Positions 46,012 through 53,142 are shown, counted from the first letter of the stretch. The stretch: 64,000 bases of DNA from Jatrophihabitans sp. GAS493 (GCF_900230215.1 NZ_LT907982.1:2294001-2358000); one strand, 5' to 3'. Translations and numbers: made by a program. Notes: generated by a model not told the origin, from the sequence alone.

Positions 46012-46893
46012 ATGAGCCAAAACACCAAGCAGGGCAAGACACCGGAACAGCGCAAGGCCGAACGCGAGGCGTTGCTAACAACACTGGGGGAGAAGGTCGC
46101 CACGCTCGCCAGCTCGGCCGAGTGGGTCAACTATCTGCGGTTCATGACCGCGCTTCGCCGCTACAGCTTCAACAACCTCATGCTCATCGCCGTGCAGTGC
46201 CCGCACGCGACCCAGGTCGCCGGGTTCCGCAAGTGGCAGCAGCTCGGACGTCAGGTCCGCAAAGGCGAGAAGGCCATCAAGATTCTCGGCTACTCCACCA
46301 AGAAGGTCACCAAAACCGACCCGGCCACGGGGGAGGAGATCGAGGACCGGGTTACTCGTTTCCCAGTGCTATCGGTATTCGACCTCAGCCAAACCGACGG
46401 CGACCCGAATCCCACAACCACGTACACACTGCCGACCGGTGACGGCCCGGCCGGGACGCTTGACCGTCTGATCGGCTGGCTCACCAGTGAAGGCTGGACC
46501 GTGAAGGAAGAAGCCCTGGCCGGGGGACTGGAGGGCTACACCGACCACACCCGGCACCTCATCGTCACCAAAACCGACCTCGAGCCCGCAGCGCGCCTCG
46601 TCGTCCTTCTGCACGAGACGGCCCACGCCCTGCTACACGTCAACGATGCCGAGTACGTGGCGCACCGCGGCCTGTGCGAGACCGAGGCCGAATCAACCGC
46701 CTACGTGCTGGCCAACCTGCTCGGCATCGACGTCGACGCCAGCTCGATCAGCTACATCGCCGGATGGTCCAATGCCAAACCCGACGTACTCACCGCTGCC
46801 GCGACCAACGTGCTGCGCGCCGTCAACACGATCGCCGCCGCACTCGGCCTCGACGAGGACGAGCGGGCGGGGGAGGAGGCGAATGCAGCCTGA
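46012..46893 (+). CDS. ardC: ArdC-type antirestriction protein (ssDNA-binding plus metallopeptidase-like)
   Basis: A 293-residue protein with an N-terminal ArdC-like single-stranded-DNA-binding domain (YLRFMTALRRYSFNNLMLIAVQCP..., about residues 40-115) and a C-terminal zinc metallopeptidase-like domain with HETAH at residues 201-205 and a downstream ETEAESTAY helix supplying the third ligand. ArdC of IncW plasmid pSA protects incoming DNA from restriction, and homologues occur in many conjugative plasmids. Placed behind copy B and a palindrome, it is likely made early after transfer. A strong terminator follows. Confidence 0.9.
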   Translation: MSQNTKQGKTPEQRKAEREALLTTLGEKVATLASSAEWVNYLRFMTALRRYSFNNLMLIAVQCPHATQVAGFRKWQQLGRQVRKGEKAIKILGYSTKKVTKTDPATGEEIEDRVTRFPVLSVFDLSQTDGDPNPTTTYTLPTGDGPAGTLDRLIGWLTSEGWTVKEEALAGGLEGYTDHTRHLIVTKTDLEPAARLVVLLHETAHALLHVNDAEYVAHRGLCETEAESTAYVLANLLGIDVDASSISYIAGWSNAKPDVLTAAATNVLRAVNTIAAALGLDEDERAGEEANAA

Positions 46894-46898
46894 CCCCC

Positions 46899-46934
46899 GG
46901 CCCGGGCGCGGCAACAGAACGCCGCGCCCGGGCC
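46899..46934 (+). terminator. Terminator after ardC
   Basis: A 14-bp perfect stem (GGCCCGGGCGCGGC and complement) with an 8-nt loop starts 5 bp after the ardC stop. Confidence 0.85.
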
Positions 46935-46983
46935 GCAAACCCGACACCCAGCCCCGACGACACGCCGACGGGCTATCCGACCC

Positions 46984-47017
46984 ATTCGGAACCGATACAG
47001 ACCTATTATCTCCGATA
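46984..47017. promoter_or_regulatory. TATCGGnnCCGATA palindrome, site 7, with a second weak copy
   Basis: ATTCGGAACCGATA (46984-46997) and the partial TATTATCTCCGATA (47004-47017) lie 20-50 bp before parA, followed by GCGAAAGGA. Confidence 0.65.
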
Positions 47018-47037
47018 AGAGCGAAAGGACTCAGCGC

Positions 47038-47853
47038 ATGCGCGTCACCGCAGTGGTCAACCAGAAGGGCGGCGTCGGCAAAACGACGACCACCATCAAC
47101 CTGGGCCGTGCCCTGGCCAGGCTCGGCCGCCGCGTCCTGCTCATCGACATCGACGAGCAAGCCGCACTTACCTTCCACTTCCTAGGCGACGCAGCCGAGG
47201 AAATGGCGAGCCTGTATGAGGTCATCGGCTCTCGCCCCAGCGCCACGATGGCCGAGACGATCGTCATGAGCGACGTCCCTGGCATCTGGGTCATGCCCGC
47301 CAACGACGACCTCGCCCTGCTCAGCAATGAGCTCGTCGTGGCCGGCGTCGGCCGGGAATCCCGCTTGGCCAAAGAACTCGCCAAGCAGACAGCCGACTAC
47401 GACGACGTACTCATCGATTGCCCGCCGTCGCTGAACCAGCTCACCGTCAACGCCCTCGTCGCCGCGCACCAGGTCCTCATCATCACCGAGCCCGAGCTCT
47501 ACAGCGGCCGGGGTGTAGTGAAGCTCCTGGACACCATCGACGGTGTCCGCGAGCAGCTCAACCCGCTGCTGGCCGTCGCCGGCGTTTTGATCAACAAGTA
47601 CGACTCAAGCATCGACATCCACGTCCGGCGATCGGTCGAGATCCGCGAACAGCTCACCGCCGGCGACCCGCCGATCACCGTCATGCCGACGATCGTGCCG
47701 CGCTGGACCACCGTTATGCGCACCACCGACGCCGGCGCCGACGTAGCCGACTTCAACCACCCGGCCGCCCGAAAACTGCTCGGCTTCTACGCCGATATCG
47801 CCCGCACGCTCCTGGACCCGAGCGTGCCCGTCCTCGAGGAGACCGTCCGATGA
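47038..47853 (+). CDS. parA: ParA-family partition ATPase
   Basis: A 271-residue deviant-Walker ATPase: KGGVGKTTT at residues 10-18 with the signature Lys10, Walker A' LLIDIDEQAALT, and Walker B DDVLIDCPPSL. It lacks the N-terminal DNA-binding extension of type Ia ParA, so it is a type Ib-like or Soj-like protein. It forms a nucleoid-bound gradient that moves the partition complex of the element. Its stop overlaps the start of the small partner gene (ATGA), typical of parA with a small centromere-binding protein. Confidence 0.94.
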   Translation: MRVTAVVNQKGGVGKTTTTINLGRALARLGRRVLLIDIDEQAALTFHFLGDAAEEMASLYEVIGSRPSATMAETIVMSDVPGIWVMPANDDLALLSNELVVAGVGRESRLAKELAKQTADYDDVLIDCPPSLNQLTVNALVAAHQVLIITEPELYSGRGVVKLLDTIDGVREQLNPLLAVAGVLINKYDSSIDIHVRRSVEIREQLTAGDPPITVMPTIVPRWTTVMRTTDAGADVADFNHPAARKLLGFYADIARTLLDPSVPVLEETVR

Positions 47854-48299
47854 CCAGCACGCCACAGCCACTGAACATGCGGCGTGGCGGTGCCAAGCGC
47901 GGCAACAACGGCTCCTACGTCACCCCGGCCCCTGTCGCACCCGCCGCCGAAGTATCGGAACCATCGGACCGTATCGGAACCGATACAGCCCGGACGACAT
48001 CTGCGCCGGCCCGCGGCCGCCGCACCGTCACACCCAGACCCAGTGACGCCGCCGCCCGCGCCAAGGCCGCCTACGACGCCAAGCCCAAGGTCATCTTCCG
48101 CGCGGTCGACGAAGACACCGCCTACAAACTCAAGGCGATGTACCAAGACCAGCTGCACAAGCCCGGAGGCATCGAAGGCTACAGCGAGTGGGGTCGGGTC
48201 ATGCTCAAGCAGCTCGTCGACCAGTATGAACAGGCCAACGGCCCACTACCGACCGGCCACGACATCCAGCTGCGACCCGGCCGCGTCGCCGGAACCTGA
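47850..48299 (+). CDS. Small ParA-partner, putative centromere-binding protein
   Basis: A 149-residue protein coupled to parA. Its N-terminal half is disordered and basic (LNMRRGGAKRGNNGSYVTP), and its C-terminal 60 residues are folded and helical (KVIFRAVDEDTAYKLKAMYQDQ, then EWGRVMLKQLVDQYEQANG), a pattern seen in small partition proteins that stimulate ParA through a flexible N-terminus. A perfect TATCGG palindrome lies within its own coding sequence. Whether it or the large ParB-family protein binds the palindromes is open. Confidence 0.65.
   Translation: MTSTPQPLNMRRGGAKRGNNGSYVTPAPVAPAAEVSEPSDRIGTDTARTTSAPARGRRTVTPRPSDAAARAKAAYDAKPKVIFRAVDEDTAYKLKAMYQDQLHKPGGIEGYSEWGRVMLKQLVDQYEQANGPLPTGHDIQLRPGRVAGT
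47972..47985. promoter_or_regulatory. TATCGGnnCCGATA palindrome, site 8, inside a gene
   Basis: TATCGGAACCGATA, perfect palindrome, within the linker of the ParA-partner gene; a near-copy TATCGGAACCATCGG lies 19 bp upstream. A coding position argues for a centromere or spreading role rather than promoter control alone. Confidence 0.8.
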
Positions 48300-48307
48300 C
48301 CGCGTCG

Positions 48308-48805
48308 ATGACTAGACCAGGACCACCTGGCCAAAGGACGCCACTACCAGCCATCAACGCCAACCAGGTCCCGTCGCTGAGCATCGTCGAACATGCCCTC
48401 AGCGATGAGGACACGTCCTACCGTGAACGTGCAAACGGCATTGACACGAAGGCAGGCGTCATCCTCAGCGCGGCCGGCGTCATAGTGACACTCGTCGGCA
48501 TCCACTCCAGCGTCGCCGGGCTCGTGGGGCAGTTCATCGCTATCGCCGCCGGCGCCGCCGCGGTGTGGACACTCAAGCCCCGCGTCGACAAGGCAATAGG
48601 CATTCGCCAGCTGCGTGACCGCTACCTCCAGGAGAACGAACTCAGCACGCGGATGATCCTGCTCAACACCCGCCTCGACATCCAGGAGAAGAACGAAAAA
48701 TACCTGTTCCGCAAAGCCCGCTGGCTCAAGATCTCCTCCAGCCTCCTGCTTTGCTCCGCTACCGCCATCGCCATCGGCGGTAGCCTCAACGTGATCTCGC
48801 ACTGA
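48308..48805 (+). CDS. Pycsar-effector-like/SLATT-like membrane protein
   Basis: A 165-residue protein with an N-terminal helix containing RERANGIDTKAGVILSAAG, two adjacent transmembrane helices (about 48-66 and 69-88), a long coiled helix and a third transmembrane segment (141-161). The ID-TKAGV motif leading into paired helices resembles PycTM and SLATT modules, membrane effectors of nucleotide-activated antiphage systems. No cyclase gene is beside it, so a defence role is only a suggestion. It begins 8 bp after the ParA-partner gene and is followed by four micro-genes. Confidence 0.6.
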   Translation: MTRPGPPGQRTPLPAINANQVPSLSIVEHALSDEDTSYRERANGIDTKAGVILSAAGVIVTLVGIHSSVAGLVGQFIAIAAGAAAVWTLKPRVDKAIGIRQLRDRYLQENELSTRMILLNTRLDIQEKNEKYLFRKARWLKISSSLLLCSATAIAIGGSLNVISH

Positions 48806-48816
48806 ATGGAGCCGCT

Positions 48817-48996
48817 ATGACTGCGAGCCCGCTACCGGCACCGGTGGAGGACGTCGAACACGAACCTCTCGATGTCGACGCCCTGTTCCCTGCCGATCCT
48901 GCGCTAATGATCAGCCCCGAGGGTGACACCAAGGGCCTCAAAGAACTCAAGCGCACAGCCCAGGATCGGATCGACGCCCAGGACGATGCGTCATGA
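48817..48996 (+). CDS. Micro-protein 1 of the ADPAL family
   Basis: A 59-residue acidic protein (TASPLPAPVEDVEHEPLDVD...) with the motif ALFPADPALMI near residue 25 and a charged helical C-terminus (TKGLKELKRTAQDRIDAQ). It starts 11 bp after the membrane-protein gene, and its TGA overlaps the next ATG. It shares the ADPAL motif with the three following frames. No known family is recognised. Confidence 0.6.
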   Translation: MTASPLPAPVEDVEHEPLDVDALFPADPALMISPEGDTKGLKELKRTAQDRIDAQDDAS

Positions 48997-49151
48997 GCAG
49001 TGTCGAACAGCCGACCCCGCCTACGCCAGCACCTGCCCCCAGTCCGTCGGAACCGGCGCCGCTGCCGGCAGAACTCCTCCAGGCCGATCCCGGCCTTACC
49101 GTCACCGCGACGTGGGCAGCGGCGCCCCCGCTCAACAGCACTTCTCGGTGA
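48993..49151 (+). CDS. Micro-protein 2 of the ADPAL family
   Basis: A 52-residue protein with a Pro/Ala-rich N-terminal half, the motif LPAELLQADPGL near residue 28 and a short hydrophobic tail ending NSTSR. Its start overlaps the stop of the preceding micro-gene by 4 bp, so it is translated by coupling. Same motif as the next two frames. Confidence 0.6.
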   Translation: MSSVEQPTPPTPAPAPSPSEPAPLPAELLQADPGLTVTATWAAAPPLNSTSR

Positions 49152-49192
49152 CTATCCCGGCACAACCAGACAACGACTGAGCGAGACGAGCG

Positions 49193-49336
49193 ATGACAGA
49201 TCCTGCACCTGCTTCAGAACCTGCACCGGAACCTGCACCCGCTCCGGCACCCCTGCCAGCCGAACTGATCCAAGCGGACCCGGCGCTGCTGATCGATGCC
49301 GTCCGCGAGGGAAACCACCCCAGCGAGACGCGGTGA
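49193..49336 (+). CDS. Micro-protein 3 of the ADPAL family
   Basis: A 47-residue protein: a run of Pro-Ala-Glu repeats, then LPAELIQADPALLIDAV and a short tail. It is the closest paralogue of micro-protein 2 in motif and layout. GAGCGAGACGAG upstream may act as the ribosome binding site. Its stop overlaps the start of the next frame. Confidence 0.6.
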   Translation: MTDPAPASEPAPEPAPAPAPLPAELIQADPALLIDAVREGNHPSETR

Positions 49337-49497
49337 CCGAACCCCAAGAGACCGGCGGTGCTGACACCTCGATCGTGGACCAGGCTTCGACGCAGCCCGC
49401 GACAGAGCTTCCCGAGATCTACCTGCAGGCTGACCCGGCGCTGACCCAGGACGCGATCGTGCTCACCGAACCCGGCCAAGACACGATCGACCTGTAG
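49333..49497 (+). CDS. Micro-protein 4 of the ADPAL family
   Basis: A 54-residue acidic protein with LPEIYLQADPALTQDAIVL near residues 27-45 and the tail TEPGQDTIDL. GTG start overlapping the previous stop (GTGA). It is the last member of the tandem array and lies about 270 bp before structured repeat C. Confidence 0.6.
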   Translation: MTEPQETGGADTSIVDQASTQPATELPEIYLQADPALTQDAIVLTEPGQDTIDL

Positions 49498-49765
49498 CCG
49501 CAAGGAGACATTCACCAGAGTTTCGCTTCACTTGCAGCACGATTCACCACCTCAGCCCCGTCGACCACCCGGCCGACGGGGCTGACACGTATCCAACGAC
49601 TGCACTTTTCACCCGCCCTTCGAGGCCTCTCCCAATGAGAGGACCAACACCGAAGGGGGTGAACCCACCAGCCGGCCAACCTGGCTGGAAACCGGAGTGA
49701 CGCGCCGGCAGAGGGCGCGCCGCGTAGATCCCACGACCTCAGCCGCAGGCGGCACGGTCAAGAGA

Positions 49766-49967
49766 TTTCCTCCCCGCCGGGCATCCGAGTATGGGCCGCG
49801 CGACCTACACGCAAGGCACGGCGCCCGATGGGCGACCGCAGTCGCAAAAATCATCACGGCGGGCTTCGCCCTTATTTCCTTTGATGATTTTTGCTTGGTG
49901 CGGCACACCGACCTTGCGCTCCGGCGCTCAATGCGGCCCCTATCTCTTCTTTGCCCGGCGGGGGAGG
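49766..49967. repeat. Structured repeat, copy C
   Basis: The most diverged copy. The outer stem (49772-49783 with 49952-49963) is CCCCGCCGGGCA/TGCCCGGCGGGG, where A and B have CCCCACCTGGC-type arms, with pairing kept. The inner stem is CGCAAGG/CCTTGCG. An additional 13-bp perfect stem GCAAAAATCATCA (49844-49856 with 49882-49894) carries the shared apex GGGCTTCGCCC. It keeps the GGGAA...GGGG tail and ends 107 bp before the ssb start. Confidence 0.8.
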
Positions 49968-50073
49968 GAATGCAGGGGTTAAGCCGACAGGCCAGACCAC
50001 CAAACCTCTCTCTCGCTGGGAACCAGGATCTCTCGGAACAGCCGAGGGTCAATCGTCCGAAAGGAACACTGTC

Positions 50074-50457
50074 ATGAGCTTCATCATCATCGAGGGCAAC
50101 ATCACCGACGAGGCCACGCTGCGCGAGTTCCCAAGCAAGCGCACCGGCGAGCTGGTCCCGATCAGCAACGCCACCGTCGCCGTCAACGATCGTCGCTACA
50201 ACGCCGAGACCGAGCAGTGGGTCGACACCGGCAAGACCTTCTACGAAGTCACCGTCACCGGAACCGAAGCGATCCACTTCGCCGCTACCGCAGCCAAAGG
50301 CGCGCGAGTCATCGTGGCCGGCAACGTCTACGTCGAGGAGTACCGCGACAACGAGGGCAACCAGCGCAGCCGACGCCGGATCTCGGCCGACCACCACGGA
50401 CTCTCCAGCAAGTTCGCGGCCGCGACCACCCGCCAGCCCGCCAACACCAGTAACTGA
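50074..50457 (+). CDS. ssb: Single-stranded DNA-binding protein, plasmid type
   Basis: A 127-residue OB-fold protein: IIIEGNITDEATLREF, the segment ISNATVAVNDRRYN and FYEVTVTGTEAIHFAATAAKGARVIVAGNVYVEEY are typical SSB strands. It ends in QPANTSN without an acidic tip, so it probably protects single-stranded transfer DNA rather than recruiting repair proteins. It is clearly different from the chromosomal paralogue at 10.5 kb. CCGAAAGGA precedes its ATG as in other module genes, but no TATCGG palindrome does. Confidence 0.9.
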   Translation: MSFIIIEGNITDEATLREFPSKRTGELVPISNATVAVNDRRYNAETEQWVDTGKTFYEVTVTGTEAIHFAATAAKGARVIVAGNVYVEEYRDNEGNQRSRRRISADHHGLSSKFAAATTRQPANTSN

Positions 50458-50471
50458 CAAACCACCGTGGG

Positions 50472-50505
50472 GGAGAGGCCGCGGCGTCGCGTGAGCGGCC
50501 TCTCC
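50472..50505 (+). terminator. Terminator after ssb
   Basis: An 11-bp perfect stem (GGAGAGGCCGC and complement) with a 12-nt loop, 15 bp after the ssb stop. Confidence 0.8.
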
Positions 50506-50564
50506 AGCACAGGAGCGACAACACTCCCACACCGAACCCATCCCAGCCAAGGGAGCGCACAACC

Positions 50565-50774
50565 ATGACCACCACACCGCACGCAGACACCCAGACCAGC
50601 ACCGACGAGCGAGTTGCCCAGGCCGCGCACCGGCTCTACGAAGCCGAGCTCGCCGTGCACACCGCGCACCAGACCGGCAACGACGACTGGATCACCGCCG
50701 CCAACAACCGTCTCCACCAAGCCATCGTCGACCACACCGTCGCCGTAAACGCGGCACGATCGCGCATTCAATAA
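50565..50774 (+). CDS. Small helical hypothetical protein
   Basis: A 69-residue soluble, helical protein (MTTTPHADTQTSTDERVAQAAHRLYEAELAV...), rich in Ala, His and Thr. AAGGGAGCGC precedes the ATG. It lies between ssb and the prepilin peptidase gene on the same strand. No motif is recognised. Confidence 0.55.
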   Translation: MTTTPHADTQTSTDERVAQAAHRLYEAELAVHTAHQTGNDDWITAANNRLHQAIVDHTVAVNAARSRIQ

Positions 50775-50993
50775 CTCCCCGGAAAACGGCGGGACTAGTG
50801 GGCCCTGCGCTCCCGGATGACCCGGCACACGAAGAACGAAAGAGTCTCCGACATCGGCACGGGAGGGATGTGCGGATGTCGGAGACAATCTGACAGTACC
50901 GCCAACGTTGGACCAGGACTAGATGCAGAAGGTGAGGACCAGGATGTACAACAAGATGCGACTCATCCCTCGCCTTTTGGGAGTGACAGTCCG

Positions 50994-51656
50994 ATGAGCT
51001 CCACCGTCACCGCAAGCATCGCCGCGGCCGCCGCGGCCGCGATCACCGCGCCCTACCTCGCTGGCCTCACGATCACCGCCCCTGACCGGCGCAACGCCAC
51101 CTGGTGGCACCCCACCCGAGCGAGCCGGCCACGCACCACGGCCACCGCAGCCGGTGCGATCGCCCTGGCCGCCATCGGAGCGATCGCCACCAGGTGGACC
51201 GCCGCCTGGCCCGCCTACCTCGTCCTCGCCCTGACCGGCGCGGTCCTGATCGTCGTCGACCTCGAGCACCATCGCCTTCCGGACCGGATCATGCGTATCG
51301 CAGCCGCCGCCGGCTTTGCCGGCTTCTTCGTAGCAGCCGCCGTCACCGGGAACTGGGCGAGGCTCGGCCGAGTAGCACTGGCGGCAGGCTTCGTCGCCGC
51401 GGTGTTCTACGGACTCGCTCTACTGTCCCCCCGAAGCATCGGCCTAGGAGACGTCAAGCTCGCTGGCCTCCTAGCCGGCTACCTTGCCTGGTTCGGCTGG
51501 CTGACCGTCATCGGAGGCCTGGCAACCGGATTCGTTGCCGCCGGCATCACCGGCATCGTCTTGCTGATCACCCGACACGCGAACCGAAACACCCACATCC
51601 CGCTAGGCCCGTTCCTGATTACCGCCGCAGTCGTGATCGCCACCCTGCACCCGTAA
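50994..51656 (+). CDS. A24-family prepilin peptidase
   Basis: A 220-residue membrane aspartic protease. Both catalytic aspartates are visible: Asp89 in VVDLEHHRLPDR and Asp153 in GLGDVKL, the GxGD motif, between about seven hydrophobic helices. Like other short actinobacterial members it lacks the N-terminal methyltransferase domain. It cleaves leader peptides of type IV pilins or Tad/T4SS pilin-like proteins in the membrane. No pilin or secretion ATPase gene is near, so its substrate lies elsewhere on the element or chromosome. The ATG at MSSTVT is preferred over upstream frames. Confidence 0.88.
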   Translation: MSSTVTASIAAAAAAAITAPYLAGLTITAPDRRNATWWHPTRASRPRTTATAAGAIALAAIGAIATRWTAAWPAYLVLALTGAVLIVVDLEHHRLPDRIMRIAAAAGFAGFFVAAAVTGNWARLGRVALAAGFVAAVFYGLALLSPRSIGLGDVKLAGLLAGYLAWFGWLTVIGGLATGFVAAGITGIVLLITRHANRNTHIPLGPFLITAAVVIATLHP

Positions 51657-51859
51657 CGCGGGTAAAGCGAGACACACCATTTTCGTAAGGAGAAACCTGC
51701 CGTCAAGCGGGTAACCCGCCATACGCTGTTGCGCTGGCCTCAGTGTCACGCCAGGCTCAAGCCAACCAACAGGGAACATCAACGTACGGAACGACGGACC
51801 CCGCTGTTAGCGAGTGCGCCACTCGACCAGTGTCGGCACCCCCTGGAAAGATCGCCGGT

Positions 51860-52567
51860 ATGAACGCACCGACACCGACCCTCACGACGATCACCCGCTG
51901 GCCACAGGCCGCAGGTGTCGCCTGGCGGTGGGCGCGCACTTACAGTCGGCTCCGCGATGTCTGGCGCCCCCTCGGTCTGATCGGCTGCCCCGGTCTCTGG
52001 GTCGTCAACATGATCATGATCGGCCGGAGCGCAGCCGACACTGTGGTGCGAGGTGCGGCGGCCGCGAAGGTGCCCAATCCGATCACTCGGCCACCGAGGC
52101 AACTGTGGTCTGCGCTGCTCGCCCCGCCGATCGGCCTTATCGTCATCATCGGTGTTCTTGTCGTAGCGCCGACGACCACACCGACCGCCATCATTGCCGC
52201 CACCGCTGCTGCCCTCGTGCTGCTCGGTCTCGCCCTTGGGATGCTGGTCGAGGCTATCTGGTCAGCCGCCACCCAGGTCCGCGCCGGGCGGGGCCTACGC
52301 GAGAGCCGAGCCGACCTGGAGCGTGAGACCGGTCGGCCGGTCGTCGTCGGCTGCATGCTCGGCGCATGGCCGCAACGCTCCGGTGCTGGCGGTGCCCTCC
52401 TCGACGACGTCCGTGCCGAGCTAGCCGCGAGCGGTGTCAGCATGATCGGCGTTGCACGGGACAACGAGCTGGCCGCGAAGTACATCAGCAAGTACCACGC
52501 TCGCCGGCTCGACCCGGCGCACCCGAGGATCGTCGCCTGGGTCGTCGAAGGGCAAGCAGTGCGCTAA
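51860..52567 (+). CDS. Membrane protein with a GNAT-like C-terminal segment
   Basis: A 235-residue protein. It has hydrophobic helices near residues 33-50, 83-100 and 105-130, then a cytoplasmic C-terminal region of about 100 residues. There, GRPVVVGCMLGAWPQRSGAGGALLDDVRAEL resembles the acetyl-CoA loop of GNAT enzymes, followed by a strand (VSMIGVARDNELAAKYISKY). The GNAT-like part is short and may not be active. A GTG 117 bp upstream offers a longer form. No function is assigned. Confidence 0.6.
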   Translation: MNAPTPTLTTITRWPQAAGVAWRWARTYSRLRDVWRPLGLIGCPGLWVVNMIMIGRSAADTVVRGAAAAKVPNPITRPPRQLWSALLAPPIGLIVIIGVLVVAPTTTPTAIIAATAAALVLLGLALGMLVEAIWSAATQVRAGRGLRESRADLERETGRPVVVGCMLGAWPQRSGAGGALLDDVRAELAASGVSMIGVARDNELAAKYISKYHARRLDPAHPRIVAWVVEGQAVR

Positions 52568-52606
52568 CGCTTGCTCTGATACCCCGCTGACCGATGTGAA
52601 TAGGTG

Positions 52607-52789
52607 CTACGCCGCCCAGGGAAGGAACTCGGAGCAGCTCGTTGCGCAGGCGATGCATTCGACCTCGTTCGTGGCGATCAGAAGCAGCCCCCATTCGGCG
52701 ATGTCGATGCTCCGACCGCATTCGCTGCATCTCTCGGGCAGTCGAGCGCGGAACAGGTGCTCGCTGGACTCGTCATACCAGGCCATCAT
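52607..52789 (-). CDS. Small zinc-ribbon-like protein
   Basis: A 60-residue protein with CSEC near residue 21 and CIACATSC near 45, two CxxC knuckles that could bind one zinc ion. It overlaps the upstream gene's stop by 4 bp, suggesting one transcript. Proteins of this size and pattern are common hypothetical zinc ribbons in actinobacterial mobile regions. Confidence 0.6.
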   Translation of the reverse strand: MMAWYDESSEHLFRARLPERCSECGRSIDIAEWGLLLIATNEVECIACATSCSEFLPWAA

Positions 52790-53142
52790 GGTGAGGCACT
52801 GGCGTCAGGCTCTCGGACGATCTGTAACCGCCCGGCCGGCGGCTGCTCGGGCTCGGGGGAGACGTCACTGATGGTCTCGACTGCGGCCACTGCTGCTCGC
52901 CGCTGCTCATCGGTGACGACGTGGTCGGGGTTGTTCACGAGGACGCGGGCGTCCGGGAGCTGGCGAATGGATAGGCGCACCTGATCTTGCGTGGCCGCCT
53001 GCCGAAGCTGCAGCCGCCATGTCGCGAAGTCGAGCGCCTCGACCGGTCCGCGACAGACCACGATCGCGCCGAGCTTGTGAACTCGTTGCAGCAGTTCGGC
53101 GTCGGTGATCGTCTTGCCGGAGTCGTCCTTCATCTCCGGCAC
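52786..53142 (-). CDS. Hypothetical protein, operon with a zinc-ribbon protein
   Basis: A 118-residue soluble protein (PEMKDDSGKTITDAELLQRVHKLGAIVV...). It has an alternating alpha/beta pattern in the first 75 residues and a disordered, proline-rich C-terminus. Overlap with the next gene (ATGA) shows co-translation. No family is recognised. Confidence 0.6.
   Translation of the reverse strand: MPEMKDDSGKTITDAELLQRVHKLGAIVVCRGPVEALDFATWRLQLRQAATQDQVRLSIRQLPDARVLVNNPDHVVTDEQRRAAVAAVETISDVSPEPEQPPAGRLQIVREPDASASP

Noticed and set aside
46882-47017. Short plus-strand frame between ardC and parA
   Set aside because: It spans a strong terminator hairpin and an operator site and has low-complexity composition.
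49193-49497. Micro-proteins as bacteriocin precursors with a leader/core layout
   Set aside because: They lack a double-glycine leader, cysteine-rich core and any modification enzyme, so this reading is not claimed beyond a possibility.
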